Assembly: GCA_028281235.1 (NCBI GenBank)
Contig: JANQKG010000039.1
Span: 1 to 48,282, forward strand
Reading direction: 5' to 3'
Source: Afifellaceae bacterium
GTDB lineage: Bacteria > Pseudomonadota > Alphaproteobacteria > Rhizobiales > Afifellaceae
Length of the DNA stretch: 48,282 nt
Shown here piece after piece: positions 9,484 through 19,027 of the stretch. A program made the translations under genes and the position numbers. Under the pieces are notes generated by a model that was given only the letters and a program-made list of their open reading frames with translations, had not been told where the DNA came from and did no database searches. How positions within the stretch are numbered: the first letter of the stretch is position 1; each line of letters starts with the position of its first letter.

Positions 9484-10472
9484 GCTGTTCCCTCCTGTGG
9501 CTTATGGGTGTAGGCCCGAGCCACCAAATTCAGATCGCTCCCCCGCCACGTGACGCGCGGTGCCGCCGACTCCGCTTTCAGCACACCAATGCGGCTCATC
9601 GGCACGCCTGCCTCTTCTGCAGCGCTCTCAAAGCCCGGCGCCTTCTCAGGTGGAACGGCCGCCAAAATTTCGTAATCGTCGCCACCGGTGATCAGGCGGG
9701 CAAGAAGTGCCGGATCATCGGTCGCGCCGAGCCCTTCCGCCAGCGGCACATGCTCAACCTCGATATCGGCCGAGCACCCTGAAGCGGCCGCGAGCTTGTC
9801 GCAATCGCCGATGAGGCCATCGGATATGTCCATCGCCGCGCTGGCATAGGCCACAAGCAGCGGCGCGAGTTCCACGCGCGGCTGCGGCACATGGTAGTGG
9901 GCAATCAGCGCGTCCCTGCGGGCGTGGGGCAAGGCGTCCCATGGACCCGCCTCCCCCTTCAAGAGCGCCAGTCCGACGGCGCCCGCGCCGATTAAGCCCG
10001 ACACGTAGAGCAGATCGCCGGGCCTGCCGCCCGACCGGTGCACCATGCGACCCTTTGGAGCGAGGCCGTGGGCCGTCACCGAAATGATAGGACCGTCGGG
10101 CACACGAACGGTGTCGCCGCCCAACAGACGCAGCCCGAAGCGCGCGTGATCGGCCTTAAGTCCCCGGACGAAATCCGCCAGCCAACCTTCTTCGATCTCT
10201 GAGGAAATCCCAAAGCTGATCACATAGGCCAGAGGCTCTGCGCCCTTGGCGGCGAGGTCGGAGACGTTCACCCTGAGCGCTTTTTGGGCAACGGAGAATG
10301 GCGGATCGCGCGGCAGGAAGTGCACCTTGCAGGCGATCATGTCGGTGGTCACCACGAGGTCGAAATCGGGCGACACATCCAGCCGTCCGGCATCGTCGAG
10401 GAGCCCGAACGCGCCCTCGCCGGCCAGTGGACGGAAGAAGCGTTCGATGATGTCGCGTTCGTCAAGGGGCAT
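9480..10472 (-). CDS. thiL: Thiamine-monophosphate kinase
   Basis: ThiL phosphorylates thiamine monophosphate to thiamine diphosphate with ATP. The 330-residue protein has the PurM-like fold: LLDDAGRLDVSPDFDLVVTTDMI with metal-binding Asp residues, NVSDLAAKGAEPLAYV, LLGGDT, and in the C-terminal half AMDISDGLIGDCDKLA and ITGGDDYEIL. The start at 10472 (MPLDERDIIERFF) lies 11 nt after nusB; a longer frame would enter nusB. It overlaps the MFS gene by 4 nt. The nusB-thiL linkage is widespread. Confidence 0.95.
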   Translation of the reverse strand: MPLDERDIIERFFRPLAGEGAFGLLDDAGRLDVSPDFDLVVTTDMIACKVHFLPRDPPFSVAQKALRVNVSDLAAKGAEPLAYVISFGISSEIEEGWLADFVRGLKADHARFGLRLLGGDTVRVPDGPIISVTAHGLAPKGRMVHRSGGRPGDLLYVSGLIGAGAVGLALLKGEAGPWDALPHARRDALIAHYHVPQPRVELAPLLVAYASAAMDISDGLIGDCDKLAAASGCSADIEVEHVPLAEGLGATDDPALLARLITGGDDYEILAAVPPEKAPGFESAAEEAGVPMSRIGVLKAESAAPRVTWRGSDLNLVARAYTHKPQEGTA

Positions 10473-10483
10473 CGGCGGCGCCT

Positions 10484-10981
10484 TCAGCCCGAGGCGGCTT
10501 GCGGGAACTCGTCCGGCCGGCGCTGACGGGCGACGCAATCGAGCACGCCATTGACCAGCCCGGGCTCGTCGCCGGTGAAGAACGCTTTGGCGATATCGAC
10601 ATATTCGCTGATGACCACGCGCGCGGGAACGTCGCGGCGCTCCGCCAGCTCAAATGCGCCGCAGCGCAGAATGGCGCGGAGCGTGAGGTCGATACGGGCG
10701 AGTGGCCAGGTCGGCGGCAAGGCGGCGTGCACGATCGGATCGATCCGCCGCTGCGCCTTCACCACCCCGCTCACCAGAGCCCGGAAGAACGGCATGTCCG
10801 CCGGCCTCAGCTGCATCCCCTCCAACTCGCGGCCGAGGCGATGCGCCTCGAACTCCTCAACGACCGCGGGAAGCGGCGCGCCGCCCACATCCATCTGATA
10901 GAGCGCCTGGACCGCTCCCAGCCGCGCGGCGCCGCGCTGGTTGGCGCCACGGATCTCGTCCGGCGGTTTACGCTCAGTCAT
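10484..10981 (-). CDS. nusB: Transcription antitermination factor NusB
   Basis: NusB, with NusE (S10), binds boxA RNA in rRNA leader transcripts and supports antitermination. The 165-residue, all-helical protein shows [18 protein letters not shown] near the N-terminus, [10 protein letters not shown], and the C-terminal signature [34 protein letters not shown]. The start at 10981 overlaps the ribH end by 8 nt, and the ribH-nusB overlap is a common coupling. A longer upstream frame lies inside ribH and was rejected. Confidence 0.95.
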   Translation of the reverse strand: MTERKPPDEIRGANQRGAARLGAVQALYQMDVGGAPLPAVVEEFEAHRLGRELEGMQLRPADMPFFRALVSGVVKAQRRIDPIVHAALPPTWPLARIDLTLRAILRCGAFELAERRDVPARVVISEYVDIAKAFFTGDEPGLVNGVLDCVARQRRPDEFPQAASG

Positions 10982-11453
10982 CGGACCGGCCAAACGTCTC
11001 AGCGAGCAATGCCAGCTCGTAGGCGGCGATCGCCGCGTGCCCGCCCTTGTTCTTTCCGTCCACACGGGCCCGCACCCACGCCTGATCGCTGTTCTCCACG
11101 GTCAGGATGCCGTTGCCGAGAGCGAGCGCGTGCTCGGTCGACAGATTGAAGATGGCGCGGGCCGATTCGTTGGCGACGATGTCGTAATGCGAGGTCTCTC
11201 CGCGGATGACGCAGCCGAGCAGCACATAGCCGTCGAAGCGGCGTCTCTCGACTTCAGCATCGAGCGCCATGGCGAGCGCGGCGGGAATCTCCAGCACGCC
11301 CGGCACGGCCACGCGCTCGAATGTGGCGCCGCGGCGCTCAAGCTCCGCGGTTGCACCGTCGGCGAGCGCGTCGGTGATCTGCGGGTAGAAGCGCGCTTCT
11401 ATGATGAGGAAATGCTTGGGCATGTCGCGTGTGTGGCCGGGCGGGCGGACCAT
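10974..11453 (-). CDS. ribH: 6,7-dimethyl-8-ribityllumazine synthase
   Basis: Lumazine synthase condenses ribitylaminouracil with dihydroxybutanone phosphate, the penultimate step of riboflavin synthesis. The 159-residue protein shows [18 protein letters not shown], the [11 protein letters not shown] turn, [19 protein letters not shown] with the catalytic His, and [14 protein letters not shown]. The start at 11453 is used; an internal ATG at 11423 (MPKHFLII) is an equally possible start and would remove ten weakly conserved residues. It is downstream of ribE and overlaps nusB. Confidence 0.94.
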   Translation of the reverse strand: MVRPPGHTRDMPKHFLIIEARFYPQITDALADGATAELERRGATFERVAVPGVLEIPAALAMALDAEVERRRFDGYVLLGCVIRGETSHYDIVANESARAIFNLSTEHALALGNGILTVENSDQAWVRARVDGKNKGGHAAIAAYELALLAETFGRSDD

Positions 11454-11483
11454 GGTCCCGCGCGCGGTTGATGTCCAGCCCGA

Positions 11484-12080
11484 TCAGGTGTTTAGGCGCT
11501 CCAGATAGCGCGCCACCAGATCGACCTCGATGTTGAGCGCATCACCCGGCCGACGCTCGCCCCAAGTCGTCACCGCCAGCGTGTGCGGGATGAGCATGAT
11601 CTCGAAACGCCGACCGTCGACCTTGTTCACCGTCAGCGACACGCCGTCGAGCGACACGGAGCCCTTCTCCACGACGTAGCGCGCCAGCGGCTCCGGCACC
11701 TCGACGACGAAGCGGGCCATATCCTCCTCGTCGTGCCGTTCGACGATCGTGGCGATCCCGTCCACGTGGCCGGAGACCATGTGGCCGCCAAGCTCGTCGC
11801 CCATTCTCAGCGGCCGCTCCAGATTGACGCGCGTGCCGGCGCCCCAATCGCTGAGCGTCGTCCGCGCCATGGTCTCGGTGGACGCCTCCACATCGAAATA
11901 GGCGCGGTTGCCGATGCGACCACGCTCAATCACCGTGAGGCATGGGCCACCGCAGGCAATCGACGCGCCGACGGCAATCGTGTCGGGGTCATAGAGCGTG
12001 GCGATCCGTAGCCGCACGCCTGCCTCTCTCGGCGTGACCTCCAGCACTTCGCCCCTATCGGTCACGATCCCGGTGAACAT
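11484..12080 (-). CDS. ribE: Riboflavin synthase alpha chain
   Basis: This enzyme dismutates two lumazine molecules to riboflavin and the ribitylaminouracil substrate of RibH. The 198-residue protein starts MFTGIVTDRGEV and contains two lumazine-binding barrels in tandem. The first has SIACGGPCLTV and FDVEASTETMARTTL. The second has GGHMVSGHVDGIATI, then KGSVSLDGVSLTV and IPHTLAVTTW. It follows ribD with a 1-nt gap, so the genes are co-translated. No FMN riboswitch is seen within the operon. Confidence 0.96.
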   Translation of the reverse strand: MFTGIVTDRGEVLEVTPREAGVRLRIATLYDPDTIAVGASIACGGPCLTVIERGRIGNRAYFDVEASTETMARTTLSDWGAGTRVNLERPLRMGDELGGHMVSGHVDGIATIVERHDEEDMARFVVEVPEPLARYVVEKGSVSLDGVSLTVNKVDGRRFEIMLIPHTLAVTTWGERRPGDALNIEVDLVARYLERLNT

Positions 12081-12081
12081 C

Positions 12082-13227
12082 TCACGCCGTCCGTCGGTAG
12101 AGGGTCATTGTATCAGCCCCAAAGCTACGGCGCGCGGCGCGGCGGAAGCGCGCCGACGCCTCAACGGCGGACAGCGGCAGCCCCGCCAAGGCCGGAACAC
12201 TTTGTCCGCCGAGCGCGACCGGACTGCGAAAGAGCATCACCTCGTCCACCAGATCGGCCTCCAGGAAGCTCCGCGCCGCTCTGGCGCCCCCCTCCACGAG
12301 AAGCCGCGTGATCCCCTCACCCGCAAGGCGCTTCAGCACTGCGGCAAGGTCGAGGCCGCCTTCGGCGCGCGGCACGGCGACCCTCTGCAGGTCTGCCCCC
12401 TCACCCGACATGCCGGCCTGCGTCGTCCTCTCCGTCGTCATCTCCTCAGCGGGGAGAGGAACTACGCCGTGCGCAGCATCGTCAGCCGTGAAGACCCAGG
12501 TCGGAGCGGCTTTGTCGAAAACTTTGCGACCGCCATCAAGCCGGCCTTCGCTGTCGAGGATCACTCGCACCGGCGACCAATCGAGAAGTCCCGGTAGCCG
12601 GCAGGTCAATTGCGGGTCGTCGGCCACCACGGTGCTGCGGCCGACCAGGATCGCGTCGAAACGGGCGCGCAGCGCCTGCACATGCCGGCGGGCGGCGGCG
12701 GCGGTTACAGCGACCTGCGGCTCACCCTCGCGGCCGATGGCGTCGTCGGCGGAAATTGCAAGTTTCAGAGTCACATGCGGCCTGTTGTGCCCTTGGCGCA
12801 TGAGGTAGCCGGCATGGGCGCGCCCTGCCTCGTCCGTCATCGAACCAGCGGCGACGTCGATACCGGCGGCGCGGAGGCGGTCCAGCCCGCGGCCGGCGAC
12901 GCGCTTGTCCGGGTCCTGCATCGTGGTCACGACGCGGGCCACGCCGGCGGCCACAATGGAGTCGGTGCATGGCGGGGTCGCGCCATGATGCGCGCAGGGC
13001 TCAAGCGACACGTAAAGGGTCGCGCCGTTTGCCTTCTCGCCGGCCATGGCAAGCGCCTGCGGCTCCGCGTGCGGCCGTCCGCGCCAGCCGGTGCGGCCAC
13101 GGCCGACCGCCTTTCCGGCGTTCACCACAATGGCGCCGACAGCCGGGTTGGGCCACGTGGAGCCGAGTGCGCTTCTTCCCAGCGCCAGCGCCGCCGCAAG
13201 GAAGCGGCGGTCCATATCCTCAAGCAT
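12082..13227 (-). CDS. ribD: Bifunctional riboflavin biosynthesis protein RibD
   Basis: RibD carries out deamination and side-chain reduction of the pyrimidine intermediates. The N-terminal deaminase has the zinc motifs RPHAEPQAL and [14 protein letters not shown]. The C-terminal reductase includes [16 protein letters not shown], the [21 protein letters not shown] segment and [22 protein letters not shown]. Length is about 381 residues. Two starts are possible: ATG at 13227 overlaps nrdR by 8 nt, and ATG at 13215 lies 4 nt after the nrdR stop. An insert of about 20 residues ([20 protein letters not shown]) in the reductase domain is unusual and looks like a lineage-specific loop. Confidence 0.93.
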   Translation of the reverse strand: MLEDMDRRFLAAALALGRSALGSTWPNPAVGAIVVNAGKAVGRGRTGWRGRPHAEPQALAMAGEKANGATLYVSLEPCAHHGATPPCTDSIVAAGVARVVTTMQDPDKRVAGRGLDRLRAAGIDVAAGSMTDEAGRAHAGYLMRQGHNRPHVTLKLAISADDAIGREGEPQVAVTAAAARRHVQALRARFDAILVGRSTVVADDPQLTCRLPGLLDWSPVRVILDSEGRLDGGRKVFDKAAPTWVFTADDAAHGVVPLPAEEMTTERTTQAGMSGEGADLQRVAVPRAEGGLDLAAVLKRLAGEGITRLLVEGGARAARSFLEADLVDEVMLFRSPVALGGQSVPALAGLPLSAVEASARFRRAARRSFGADTMTLYRRTA

Positions 13228-13696
13228 CCTGAGCCGCGTCCGCCTCGTCCCCCGCCAGTTCGCCGACAAAGGTCTCAAAGTCCTTTGCCTCGCGGAAGTC
13301 GCGATAGACGGAGGCGAAGCGCACATAGGCGACATCGTCGAGGTTGCGCAGGCCTTCCATGACCAACTCGCCGATCTCGGCGGCCGGGATCTCCTGTTCG
13401 CCGCGGCTTTCCAGTTGCCTGACGATGCCGGAGACCATCCGCTCGACGCGCTCCGGCTCCACCGGCCGCTTGCGCATGGCGATCTGTACGGAGCGCATGA
13501 GCTTGTCGCGGTCGAAGGGGACGCGGCGGCCGGAGCGCTTCAGCACCGTCAGCTCGCGCAGCTGCACACGCTCAAACGTGGTGAAGCGGCCGCCGCATTC
13601 GGCGCAGACGCGGCGGCGGCGGATGACAGTGGAGTCCTCCGTCGGACGGGAGTCCTTCACCTGCGTGTCGGCAGCTCCGCAATAGGGGCAGCGCAT
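13220..13696 (-). CDS. nrdR: Transcriptional repressor NrdR
   Basis: NrdR represses ribonucleotide reductase genes in response to dATP/ATP. The 158-residue protein has the N-terminal zinc ribbon, with Cys3 and Cys6 in MRCPYCG and Cys31 and Cys34 in [13 protein letters not shown]. An ATP-cone domain follows, from [18 protein letters not shown] to [11 protein letters not shown]. It lies between glyA and ribD, the standard alphaproteobacterial position. The start at 13696 is the only one that keeps the zinc ribbon. Confidence 0.97.
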   Translation of the reverse strand: MRCPYCGAADTQVKDSRPTEDSTVIRRRRVCAECGGRFTTFERVQLRELTVLKRSGRRVPFDRDKLMRSVQIAMRKRPVEPERVERMVSGIVRQLESRGEQEIPAAEIGELVMEGLRNLDDVAYVRFASVYRDFREAKDFETFVGELAGDEADAAQDA

Positions 13697-13714
13697 CGCT
13701 TAGCCTGGCCCGGT

Positions 13715-15022
13715 TCAGTAGATCGGAAAGCGGTCGGTCAGCGCCTTGACGCGGGCGCGCACCGCCTTCTCCACGGCCTTATTGCCGTCCTCGCCGTTCG
13801 CCGCCAGACCGTCGAGCACTTCGATGATCATGTCGCCGACCAGCTGGAACTCCGCTATGCCAAAGCCGCGCGTGGTGCCGGCCGGCGTGCCGAGGCGGAT
13901 GCCCGACGTGACCATCGGCTTCTCCGGATCGAAGGGCACGCCGTTCTTGTTGCAGGTGATGCTGGCGCGGCCGAGCGCGGCTTCCGCCGCCTTGCCGGTC
14001 AGCCCCTTGGGCCGCAGATCGACCAGCATCAGGTGATTGTCGGTGCCGCCGGAGACGATGTCGCAGCCGCCCTTGATCAGCGTCTCGGCCAGCGCAACGG
14101 CGTTTTCCACGACGTTCTTCGCGTAGAGCTTGAACTCCGGCTTGAGCGCCTCGCCGAACGCCACGGCCTTGGCGGCAATGGCGTGCATCAGCGGGCCGCC
14201 CTGCAGCCCGGGAAAGACGGCCGAGTTCAGCTTCTTGGCCAGCGCCTCGTCGTTGGAGAGGATCAGGCCGCCGCGCGGGCCGCGCAGCGATTTGTGCGTC
14301 GTCGACGTCACGACATGGGCGTGCGGCACCGGCGAGGGATGCGCACCTCCGGCCACCAGGCCGGCGAAATGCGCCATGTCGACCATCAGATAGGCGCCGA
14401 CCTCGTCGGCGATGCGGCGGAAAGCGGCAAAATCCCAGATGCGCGAATAGGCGGTGCCGCCGGCGAGGATCAGCTTCGGTTTGGCTTCCCGCGCGATAGC
14501 GGCGATTTCGTCCAAATCGAGCAGGCAATCCTGCTGGCGCACGCCATAGGGAACCGGATTGAACCACTTGCCGGATATGTTGACGGGCGAGCCATGGGTC
14601 AGGTGGCCGCCCGCGGCCAGGTCGAGCCCCATGAAGGTGTCGCCGGGCTTGAGCAGCGCCAGGAACACCGCCTGGTTCATCTGACTGCCGGAACTTGGCT
14701 GCACATTGGCATAGGCCGCGCCGAACAGCGTCTTGGCCCGCTCGATCGCCAGTTCCTCAACCACATCGACGAACTGGCAGCCGCCATAATATCGCCGCCC
14801 CGGATAGCCTTCGGCGTATTTGTTGGTGAGGACGGAGCCCTGCGCCTCCAGAACGGCGCGCGAGACGATGTTCTCCGACGCAATCAGCTCAATCTCGTCG
14901 CGCTGACGACCAAGCTCGCGGTCTATCGCTTCGGCGACATCAAGGTCGGATTCCGCCAGCGTTGCGGCGAAGAACGCATCGGCCGTCGTTTCGACAGCGC
15001 GGGCGGATTTGGTCAGCGGCAT
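13715..15022 (-). CDS. glyA: Serine hydroxymethyltransferase
   Basis: GlyA interconverts serine and glycine and supplies methylene-tetrahydrofolate. The 435-residue PLP enzyme shows [38 protein letters not shown], the PLP-binding lysine near residue 243 in [14 protein letters not shown], and [19 protein letters not shown]. The C-terminal folate region has [19 protein letters not shown]-rich hairpin sits 25 nt upstream of the start codon. It precedes nrdR with an 18-nt gap, so it may lead that operon. Confidence 0.97.
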   Translation of the reverse strand: MPLTKSARAVETTADAFFAATLAESDLDVAEAIDRELGRQRDEIELIASENIVSRAVLEAQGSVLTNKYAEGYPGRRYYGGCQFVDVVEELAIERAKTLFGAAYANVQPSSGSQMNQAVFLALLKPGDTFMGLDLAAGGHLTHGSPVNISGKWFNPVPYGVRQQDCLLDLDEIAAIAREAKPKLILAGGTAYSRIWDFAAFRRIADEVGAYLMVDMAHFAGLVAGGAHPSPVPHAHVVTSTTHKSLRGPRGGLILSNDEALAKKLNSAVFPGLQGGPLMHAIAAKAVAFGEALKPEFKLYAKNVVENAVALAETLIKGGCDIVSGGTDNHLMLVDLRPKGLTGKAAEAALGRASITCNKNGVPFDPEKPMVTSGIRLGTPAGTTRGFGIAEFQLVGDMIIEVLDGLAANGEDGNKAVEKAVRARVKALTDRFPIY

Positions 15023-15047
15023 GGGGCACCCGAAATTCGCTGGAGAT

Positions 15048-15074
15048 GGGCCGCTGCCGTCTCAGCAGCGGCCC
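15048..15074 (-). promoter_or_regulatory. GC-rich hairpin in the glyA leader
   Basis: GGGCCGCTGC (15048-15057) and GCAGCGGCCC (15065-15074) form a perfect 10-bp stem with a 7-nt loop, between the L,D-transpeptidase stop and the glyA start. There is no U-run, so it is not a classical terminator. It could shape the glyA 5' leader or protect an upstream 3' end. No known riboswitch class was recognised. Confidence 0.45.
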
Positions 15075-15166
15075 GGCGGGCGATACCACAGCGCTCCTCC
15101 CCCGCCAAGCCGCGGGGGGCGGGCCACCAAAGACGGCGCTATTGCGCAGGTTCTATTGTGTGGGTG

Positions 15167-16432
15167 CTATTGCGCGACGGGCGAGCCGATCAGATTCGGA
15201 TCCTGCGCCATGGCGATCGTGCCCTGGCTGTCGATGCCATAGATGTCGTCGCGGAAATGGACGATCCCGTCGCCGGTCGTCCAGGCAGTGAAATAGACGG
15301 TGAGAATGCTCGGCGCGTTCACCACCTCAGCGTCGATCCGCTCGCCGGAGCGGATCGTCTGGTCCACGGCAGCAAGATTGTAGCCGGTGTCTCTGAGGAC
15401 CCAGGCCACCAGTTCACGCACATTGTGGACGCGCACGCAGCCCGACGATTCGAACCGGTAGTCGGACTCAAACAGGTTCTTCGACGGCGTGTCGTGCAGG
15501 AAGACGGCGTGCGGATTGTGGAAGTTCAGCTTGACGAAGCCGAGCGAATTCTGGTCGCCGGGGTCCTGGCGGAACATGTAGTTCGTCGCCTCGTCGGAAT
15601 ACCAGTCCACCTGCTCCGCCATGAGCTCATCGCCGGTCTGGCTGTAGATGCGGATGTTGTTGTCCGACAGATAGGTCGGCTCGCTCTGCATCTTGGGGAT
15701 CAGGTCCTTCTTGATGATGGAGGCGGGCACGGTCCAGAAGGGATTGAAGTTGATCTCGTGGACGCGGCTCTTGAGGAGCGGCGTCTGGCGGTCGACCTTG
15801 CCGACGACGGCGGTGTGGCGGGAGGCGACGATTCCGTTCTCCACCGCCTCGATCTTAGCGCCGGGCACGTTGACCATGATGTAGCGTTCCTTGGGAATGC
15901 CGGTCGACTTGATGCGCTCCAGATTGGCCTTGAGCTGCCACAGGCGCACCTGCGCCGGCACGTTGAGCGCGCGGAAGGTGTTTGTACCCACGACGCCGTC
16001 GCCCGGAAGGCCGTGCCGCTTCTGAAAGCGCTTCACTGCGTCCTGCACGTAGGAATCAAACGCCTGCGGATCGCCGCTCCGCTGGCGCAGATCGCCGGAG
16101 CTGATCAGCCGGCGGCGGAGTTCCACGACATTAGGGTCGCGCACGCCGATCTTCAGCTCCTTGTCGGCGGGCACCGCATTCCAGCCGCCGCGCGCCACAA
16201 GGTCTTCGTAGACATAGATCGCCCGCTCCATGGCCGGCACGGTTTCGGGCGACAATATGGGCGCCGTCGTGGTGACCGGGCGCGCCACGGTCGATTGCGC
16301 GTCAAAGCCCTCCGACCATTCCGATTGCTGCACGCCGATCAGCGTGTCCTGTGCCCAGCCCACACCGGGAACGAGGAGCGCCGCCAGCGCGGTGTATAAG
16401 GTCAGAGTTGAAGCAGTCCGCTTTGGTCGCAT
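15167..16432 (-). CDS. Periplasmic L,D-transpeptidase (YkuD family)
   Basis: L,D-transpeptidases form 3-3 crosslinks in peptidoglycan or attach proteins to it. The 421-residue precursor has a signal peptide ending GVGWAQ near residue 28. A peptidoglycan-binding segment follows (QDAVKRFQKRHGLPGDGVVG and TFRALNV, about residues 125-160). The YkuD catalytic domain contains the HD dyad of VFLHDTPSKN and the active-site Cys332 in ESSGCVRVHN. Length and layout match the rhizobial YcbB-like form. Its neighbour is the LdtR-type regulator, and operator-like palindromes lie just upstream, so it is probably the LdtR target (called ldtP in Liberibacter). Confidence 0.93.
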   Translation of the reverse strand: MRPKRTASTLTLYTALAALLVPGVGWAQDTLIGVQQSEWSEGFDAQSTVARPVTTTAPILSPETVPAMERAIYVYEDLVARGGWNAVPADKELKIGVRDPNVVELRRRLISSGDLRQRSGDPQAFDSYVQDAVKRFQKRHGLPGDGVVGTNTFRALNVPAQVRLWQLKANLERIKSTGIPKERYIMVNVPGAKIEAVENGIVASRHTAVVGKVDRQTPLLKSRVHEINFNPFWTVPASIIKKDLIPKMQSEPTYLSDNNIRIYSQTGDELMAEQVDWYSDEATNYMFRQDPGDQNSLGFVKLNFHNPHAVFLHDTPSKNLFESDYRFESSGCVRVHNVRELVAWVLRDTGYNLAAVDQTIRSGERIDAEVVNAPSILTVYFTAWTTGDGIVHFRDDIYGIDSQGTIAMAQDPNLIGSPVAQ

Positions 16433-16701
16433 CGAACCATCAATCCGTGTCTTGAAACCCGCGCCTTGCCGGGCCGTCGCGCTGCAAAGCCTTCAGCCAG
16501 TGGCTAGCCGCTTAGCGCTTAACGGCGCATTAAGCATGCCACATCTTCGTGTGGCCTCACCACCGCTCGTTCGCATTTTGCGCTCCACCGGTTGCGCCCG
16601 ACCGGCTGCACCCAACCGGCCGGCGCCAGCCAGCGCCTGCGGACCACCGAATACGGCCATTTGTGGCCGTTCGATGTCGCAGCGTCCGTGAATGGGCAAA
16701 A
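16433..16701. other. Promoter region of the L,D-transpeptidase gene
   Basis: This gap separates the L,D-transpeptidase start from the ldtR terminator. No gene was seen. It holds the GCTTAA-based operator candidate at 16510-16535, about 80 nt before the start codon, and an otherwise featureless GC-rich stretch (16560-16690). Confidence 0.6.
16510..16535. promoter_or_regulatory. Candidate LdtR operator upstream of the L,D-transpeptidase
   Basis: GCTTAA (16517-16522) and TTAAGC (16530-16535) form an inverted pair around 7 nt, and a further GCTTA lies at 16510-16514. The same half-site makes the palindrome at 17349-17365 in front of ldtR. Spacing differs between the two sites, so binding is inferred, not shown. 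Confidence 0.45.
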
Positions 16702-16735
16702 CAAAGCCCGCGGCACTTTCGCGACGCGGGCTTTG
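16702..16735 (-). terminator. Terminator of ldtR
   Basis: CAAAGCCCGCG (16702-16712) pairs perfectly with CGCGGGCTTTG (16725-16735), an 11-bp stem with a 12-nt loop. Read on the minus strand it lies 23 nt after the ldtR stop and is followed by TTTTGCCC. Confidence 0.75.
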
Positions 16736-16758
16736 CTGGCAGATGGACGGGAGGTGAA

Positions 16759-17268
16759 TCAGAGCCGGTAGAGGATCTGGTCGGTCCAGAAGCGCTCCAA
16801 CCGCTGCAGGGCCTTGTTCATGTGACGGAAGTCGTTCGCCGCGATCCCGCCGACCTTCTCGATCGACTGGATGTGCCGCGTGTAGAGATCGTTAACGACC
16901 TTGGCGACCTCCAGACCCTTGTCCGTCAGCGACACCCGCACCGAGCGGCGATCGACGCGCGAGCGCTGGTGGCGGATGAATCCCGCGTCAACGAGCTTCT
17001 TCAAATTGTAGGAAACGTTAGACCCCAGATAGTAGCCGCGCGTCCTGAGTTCGCCGGCGGTCAGCTCCGAATCGCCGATATTAAACAAAAGAAGCGCCTG
17101 AACGCTGTTCACGTCCGACCGTCCCATGCGGTCGAATTCGTCCTTGATCACGTCGAGAAGCCGCCGGTGAAGGCGCTCAACGAGCGTCAAAGCGTCCAGA
17201 TAGAGCGTTTTGGTGTCATCGGGGGCGGTTTCCACCGCCTCGTATCGCGCAGCCGCCTGTTCTGACAT
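16759..17268 (-). CDS. ldtR: MarR family regulator LdtR
   Basis: This 169-residue winged-helix regulator matches LdtR, the MarR-type protein known from Liberibacter and Sinorhizobium to control L,D-transpeptidase expression and stress tolerance. The conserved core DTKTLYLDALTLVERLHRRLLDVIKDEFDR is followed by LFNIGDSELTAGELRTRGYYLGSNVSYNLKKLV (recognition helix) and the wing HQRSRVDRRSVRVSLT. Several starts are possible: ATG at 17268 (MSEQAA) has GAGG six nt upstream, ATG at 17274 is as good, and a TTG at 17280 is less likely. The target transpeptidase is encoded next. The palindrome at 17349-17365 suggests autoregulation. Confidence 0.92.
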   Translation of the reverse strand: MSEQAAARYEAVETAPDDTKTLYLDALTLVERLHRRLLDVIKDEFDRMGRSDVNSVQALLLFNIGDSELTAGELRTRGYYLGSNVSYNLKKLVDAGFIRHQRSRVDRRSVRVSLTDKGLEVAKVVNDLYTRHIQSIEKVGGIAANDFRHMNKALQRLERFWTDQILYRL

Positions 17269-17348
17269 CAACATCCTCAATCCTCGTTGTTCCCGCCTTG
17301 CTGACGGATGCGTGAACCCGACAATACGAATGCAGTTTGAAGATGTGT

Positions 17349-17365
17349 TTAAGCGAAACGCTTAA
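17349..17365. promoter_or_regulatory. Candidate LdtR autoregulatory operator
   Basis: TTAAGCGAAACGCTTAA is a perfect inverted repeat with 7-bp arms and a 3-nt centre, in the gap between the DUF6163-like gene and ldtR. It is AT-rich against a GC-rich background, and its GCTTAA half-site recurs before the L,D-transpeptidase gene. This symmetry and position suit a MarR dimer. Assignment to LdtR is inference. Confidence 0.55.
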
Positions 17366-17418
17366 TCAAATGTTTCCGGCGACCGGAACCATGTCCGGCC
17401 GCACGGGCCGTCGGCGCG

Positions 17419-17841
17419 TCAGTCCAGGGTTCGGCGCCATTTCACGAATGTCAGCGCCAGAAAGCCCAAAAACAGGCTCGTATGGACGAGAACACGCAGC
17501 GGATAGCTGCCGAAAATGTCAGAGAATATTGTGTACATCGCGATCTCCACCGCCAAGGCCAGCGCCCACATGACAGGGCCCCAGACCGCCCCGATCCACA
17601 GCCCGACCGCCGCCAGAAGGTCAACGATCAGAAGTGTGGCGGCGCCGGCGCGCATCGCCGGCGTCAAATCGGCGAAGGTCAGCGCGCCCTGCGGCACGAT
17701 CCCGAGAATCTGGCACGCCCGGGCAAGACCGACAATCAGAAGCAGCATCGCGACGACGCGCACATAGACGACGGTATGGGGAACGCGGATCTGCCGCCCG
17801 GTCGATCCACCCCCCGTATAGGAGCCCAGCGTTTCGCTCAT
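17419..17841 (-). CDS. DUF6163-like membrane protein
   Basis: This 140-residue protein has four predicted membrane helices, at about residues 26-46, 64-84, 88-108 and 115-132, and a short soluble N-terminus. The Leu/Val/Ala-rich helices carry few charges. I recognise it as a small Rhizobiales membrane protein usually found beside ldtR (DUF6163-like), from memory of gene neighbourhoods. It lies on the same strand, 150 nt before ldtR, and is divergent from hemB. Its role is unknown; the linkage suggests something in envelope homeostasis. Confidence 0.75.
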   Translation of the reverse strand: MSETLGSYTGGGSTGRQIRVPHTVVYVRVVAMLLLIVGLARACQILGIVPQGALTFADLTPAMRAGAATLLIVDLLAAVGLWIGAVWGPVMWALALAVEIAMYTIFSDIFGSYPLRVLVHTSLFLGFLALTFVKWRRTLD

Positions 17842-17895
17842 GCCTTCGCTCGTTCGCCCGCGTCGTCCCGCGAGCCATAGGAGCGCAGCCTGTGA

Positions 17896-19011
<1,116 letters not shown>

Positions 19012-19027
19012 CGGCTGCCGGCGGCGG

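Noticed and set aside
11484-13227. A possible FMN riboswitch in the riboflavin operon
   Set aside because: The genes overlap or abut with no leader long enough, and no conserved RFN element is visible upstream of ribD or nrdR.
13046-16399. A very long open frame (1117 codons) on the plus strand
   Set aside because: It lies antisense to nrdR, glyA and the L,D-transpeptidase gene, all of which have clear family motifs. Its own translation is low-complexity Arg/His/Ala with no domain, typical of an antisense shadow in GC-rich DNA.
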